Below, piece by piece: positions 60,716 through 64,000 of a DNA stretch of 64,000 bases. How positions within the stretch are numbered: position 1 is the stretch's first letter; every line of letters starts with the position of its first letter. A program made the translations under genes and the position numbers. The notes beneath the pieces are model-generated. The model saw nothing but the letters and a program-made list of their open reading frames with translations. It was not told the DNA's origin and searched no databases. The stretch is from Lunularia cruciata (taxonomy: Eukaryota; Streptophyta; Marchantiopsida; Lunulariales; Lunulariaceae): contig OX419761.1 of the NCBI GenBank assembly GCA_948567375.1, positions 54,314,501 to 54,378,500 of the forward strand, given 5' to 3'.

Positions 60716-62000
60716 ATCTGCAGAAAAGCATGGAAGATTAGGACCATCCGCATCAGTAAACAGGAGCACGACTTTCTTCTCTCTTTACGTGGCTAAGGTA
60801 GGTCCCTGAGAAATTAGATCGCATGTACGATATGGAAGGCTCTTCGAGTTGGTCCGCGGTGGTGATATTCGCAGATTTTCCGGGGAGAGGACAAAAAGCA
60901 CATGAGATCAGTTGACCTGACCAAAATGCTCCTTCCTCTGGTCATGCTAAGAGACGACTAATTCAAACACTTCCGAAGTGTTAACGCTCTGTCACCACGA
61001 ATACATCTACACCAGCGGTTCCCCGTAAACACGACTCCGCACAGATCCCAGTGAAGGTCATTCTGCTCGCCACTGTCGGTCCTTGTGAACTTCGCAATCC
61101 CGCCAACATGACATCGTTCGTTTCCTCTTAAACAAGCTTAAGCTAAAGTGGATCTACAAGAACCAGAAAATGTTGATCCAACAGTCACGCAGTAAGACCT
61201 GAGATTCAAGCCAAAGTGCGGAACGCTCTAAGTGCTGCATTACCTGCAAGATCAAGGCTGTCTATTCCAGCATGTCCTCACTCGTCCCTCAAATCAGTTC
61301 TTTCTTCCAGAACAACCCGCTGCACGCGTCACGCACTCATCTTTCATCCATTGCATCTAACAAGCCTCTTCCAGCATCGCAACTCCACTCCCGCATCTCC
61401 ACACTCAACCCTACTCACTTCACCTCCTCTCCATCCTCATCCTTGTTTCCCCTGCTCCTCCAAAGTCCGCCCGCACATCCCCGTCGGACGACCTGGTGCT
61501 GATTCCTACGCACCTGGACTAAAATGTCAACGCAACCATCCGCGGGCGGCACCTTCGATCCGCAAGGAAGAACTAGAAGAAGAAGCAGCGCTTTCCACAC
61601 ACGGGGAAGGATGGAAGTAAGGTTAGCAAAGATGAGCGAGCTTCTGACTACCTGAACGCGTGCTAACGCACCGAACCCACTTCCTCCCCTCTCGCTCGCC
61701 TCTCCTCTCCACTCCCCCTTCAGCGCTACGGGGCTGAAGACAGAACCAAAGCAGCACAAAGACCCGTTTAAAATTTCAAGGGAAAGCGTACAACAAATAC
61801 TCGGCTCGAAATCACCTCGAGGGTAACTCCAATTTCCAAAGTCCCTCCGTAGTGCGTTTCAAGTGGAATCCCAGCCCCTGTTATGACAACTTCCGTCCCT
61901 GTTCATGTTTTCCTCAGCCTTGGCACTTGACTAACATTAACGGAACGAAGTTTCGGTTACATGGACGGACGGATTAGATGGCCCGCTCAGCAAAGTCTCA
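60716..62000 (-). promoter_or_regulatory. Upstream region of the SH3P gene with probable 5' UTR intron
   Basis: A strong acceptor ends two bases before the start codon, so the transcript probably begins further right with a noncoding exon. The GC-rich stretch at about 61300-61760 is the best candidate for it. Open frames there (61216-61620 +, 61415-61759 minus) overlap each other on opposite strands and carry no domain. The exact exon is not determined. Confidence 0.45.
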
Positions 62001-64000
62001 GATCCGAACGGTCAGATAACGCGATAACCAGCCAAAAGTGCTCCTAATTAGATTATGAATTCTTTTCCCCAACTGGCTACAGTGTCAACAGCTGGTTCCG
62101 GGTTGCGCTGTGCCTTGTCAAGCGCGCGGATTATCAGATGTTTGTTTTGTCCTACTCTCCGTGGGAACCAGTTTTAGATTCCAGAATCTCTTTTACTCTC
62201 TAGTCAAGGACGTTGGGCCAATGACAGGTGAAGCAAGGTCAGACAAAGTGGGAAGGGATGCATGTATAGCACGATGAAGAAACTCTTTACGGGCAAAACA
62301 AGTGCGGCGTTAAAGAACATGACTCGGATAGAATGTCACCGAGGCTTGGACTTCGTCTACCCGGTTGTAGTTGTCGAGTGATATACGACGCGGTCTTACT
62401 TTAACAAGGTTTCGTGCTAAAACAAGTCACCATGAGCTGTTAATGAGACACAGATCTTACTTGTAACATTAAACAACGAACAGACAGACGTGACAACAGA
62501 ACAGATCCCAAGCTCTACAATCTTGAAGAATGTACGAGAAGATGCGCGTGATTAAAAAGAGGGTGACCATCCTGGAGCTAAGAGGTAAAATGAGAAGGAT
62601 CCATCACGTTTTGTGTAAAGGACGCTTTTCACCCAAAAATAGCCGAGCTGGAGCCCGTATCACAAGCTCACTCATGTTTGAGAGTAACCAAGATACTATG
62701 CAGCGAAAACAATACATATAAAAAGTTGTATTTGTATGAACATGGTGTAGCTTAATTTTTTTTAGATAATTGCTTGTCTACGTGACAGTAATCAGATAGA
62801 GATACGTGTCAGTCGTAAACAAATAACAAAAATAAAATTTTCTCTCAAGTTAATACGAAGTACCTGTCCTATTCAAACGGTTCCTTCGCTATGTACTGCA
62901 TCGCAATATATTTGAAAAATAGTGTTAAGAGCGTAGAATTCAGATATAACTAGTACAATTGTTATTGTAAAATCTTTTGAAACATATCTAACACATATTA
63001 AAGGGTTGTTTTTGTGCTTAGTACATGCGTTCCCTTATTAGTGTTTTTAGTGTTTGCTATGTTTTTCATTCGGAAGCTTTTTTTCTCTCTTTGTGAAAGA
63101 TATTATATAAAATATATCAAGAAATTTCATAGTTAAATACAAATTTGTCAGAGCATATTGAGGTTGCCAAATTGCTAGGGTCATAAAACACCTCACTTCT
63201 AATTATAAGATGTAAAATTATTTATAAAGGATCATAGCTGTTATTCATTAATTATATAACAAATTTTTATTATCTGCAAAAATTTTATTATATCCTAATT
63301 TTGTTTTAATCCTTATTTTAACAAAGAGTAATTAACTATTTTTGATTCTTCAACAACAGATATACTTTAAAATTTGGACTACTTTAATTTTGACAAAATA
63401 AAAAATTATTATAAGCACATATACCATGAATTTAGCTATATATAAGTCATTCGACTTATCAAATTCACTCATTGTGAATGCTTCATCACACTTACATTTT
63501 GAGTCTTACGTTGTGAATTTTCAGTTAAGGCCTGAAGGATCTTCCTATCCTTTTTTGCATTAGTGTTTCTTTTAGCAACCAAATCACATTGGAAAGAGTT
63601 ATCACAAAATACAACCTTTTAATTTAAGCATGATTGTACTTTATAATTACATTTGATCTATGTTATGTGTTTAAATAAAAATGAGTTTATTTACATCCGG
63701 TCACATTAAGTTATTTGTCATGGAAGATTAATATAATATATTGACCTTCAAATTTTTCATACTTTTTATTATCAACCATGAAAAATTCAATCACTTTTTA
63801 TACCCATGTTTGTTATGGTTATCAATTGATATAAAATATGTACCAAATTCATCATAGATCAAAGATAAGTAAATCAGTAGAAGTGATCAATTCTGTGGAA
63901 AAAAAGATAGCCAGTCTTCTTTTTAACAATAAAAAAAACCACTACTTAAAAATTTTCTATTTTCTAAATTAATTTAAATACATAATCTCAAAAAATAAAT
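62001..64000. other. Intergenic, turning AT-rich at about 62.7 kb
   Basis: No gene, RNA gene or terminal repeat recognised. The change in composition marks the right edge of the gene island. Confidence 0.5.

Noticed and set aside
61216-61759. Overlapping open frames on both strands
   Set aside because: GC-rich leader or promoter region; neither translation shows a domain and they exclude each other.

Overview
This window is nuclear DNA of a land plant. It holds four intron-bearing genes with canonical GT-AG introns, all recognisable as plant-type proteins, set among nested and decayed LTR and LINE retrotransposons and AT-rich intergenic DNA. Compact introns and the style of the proteins and LINEs suggest a non-seed plant such as a moss or liverwort. 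That is an inference from impression only; the sequence alone does not fix the species.

Repeat region, left (1-15.4 kb). A decayed Ty3/gypsy element on the + strand (about 2.3-11.15 kb) is split by a complete minus-strand Ty1/copia element (3355-10347). The copia element has paired 260-bp LTRs, an initiator-Met-type primer binding site, a polypurine tract and a 5-bp target duplication matching at 4 of 5 bases. Two LTRs of a third family sit at 72-460 and 11947-12453. A LINE fragment (about 12.95-14.4 kb) carries an internal tandem amplification.

Gene island 1 (16.5-19.2 kb). A four-exon minus-strand gene for an SFT2-type Golgi vesicle-transport membrane protein.

Repeat region, middle (20-33.8 kb). 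A second LINE copy (minus, about 20.0-24.4 kb) is interrupted by two oppositely oriented solo LTRs that isolate a 50-bp piece of its reverse transcriptase. Next is a 5'-truncated chromovirus (Ty3/gypsy with chromodomain, 25.45-29.37 kb) carrying the same LTR family. It lies between two copies of a 0.7-0.8 kb AT-rich direct repeat. Tandemly duplicated AT-rich DNA follows.

Gene island 2 (34-62 kb). FTSH11-type organellar AAA metalloprotease (+, 17 exons, 34578-41547); an MBD-bearing vacuolar iron transporter family protein (+, 5 exons, 51792-54586); and a BAR-SH3 protein of the plant SH3P family (minus, 10 coding exons, 56878-60715). The last two converge tail to tail. Three of the four gene products act on membranes or membrane traffic (SFT2, SH3P, VIT), but nothing indicates co-regulation. 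Eukaryotic neighbours need not be functionally linked.

No rRNA, tRNA, CRISPR array or prokaryotic operon was found. I did not find a convincing new biological system. The most unusual items are the inverted duplication inside the copia pol gene, the twin solo LTRs, the variable U3 tandem repeats in two LTR families, and the exon-like tandem duplication inside the iron transporter's first intron.
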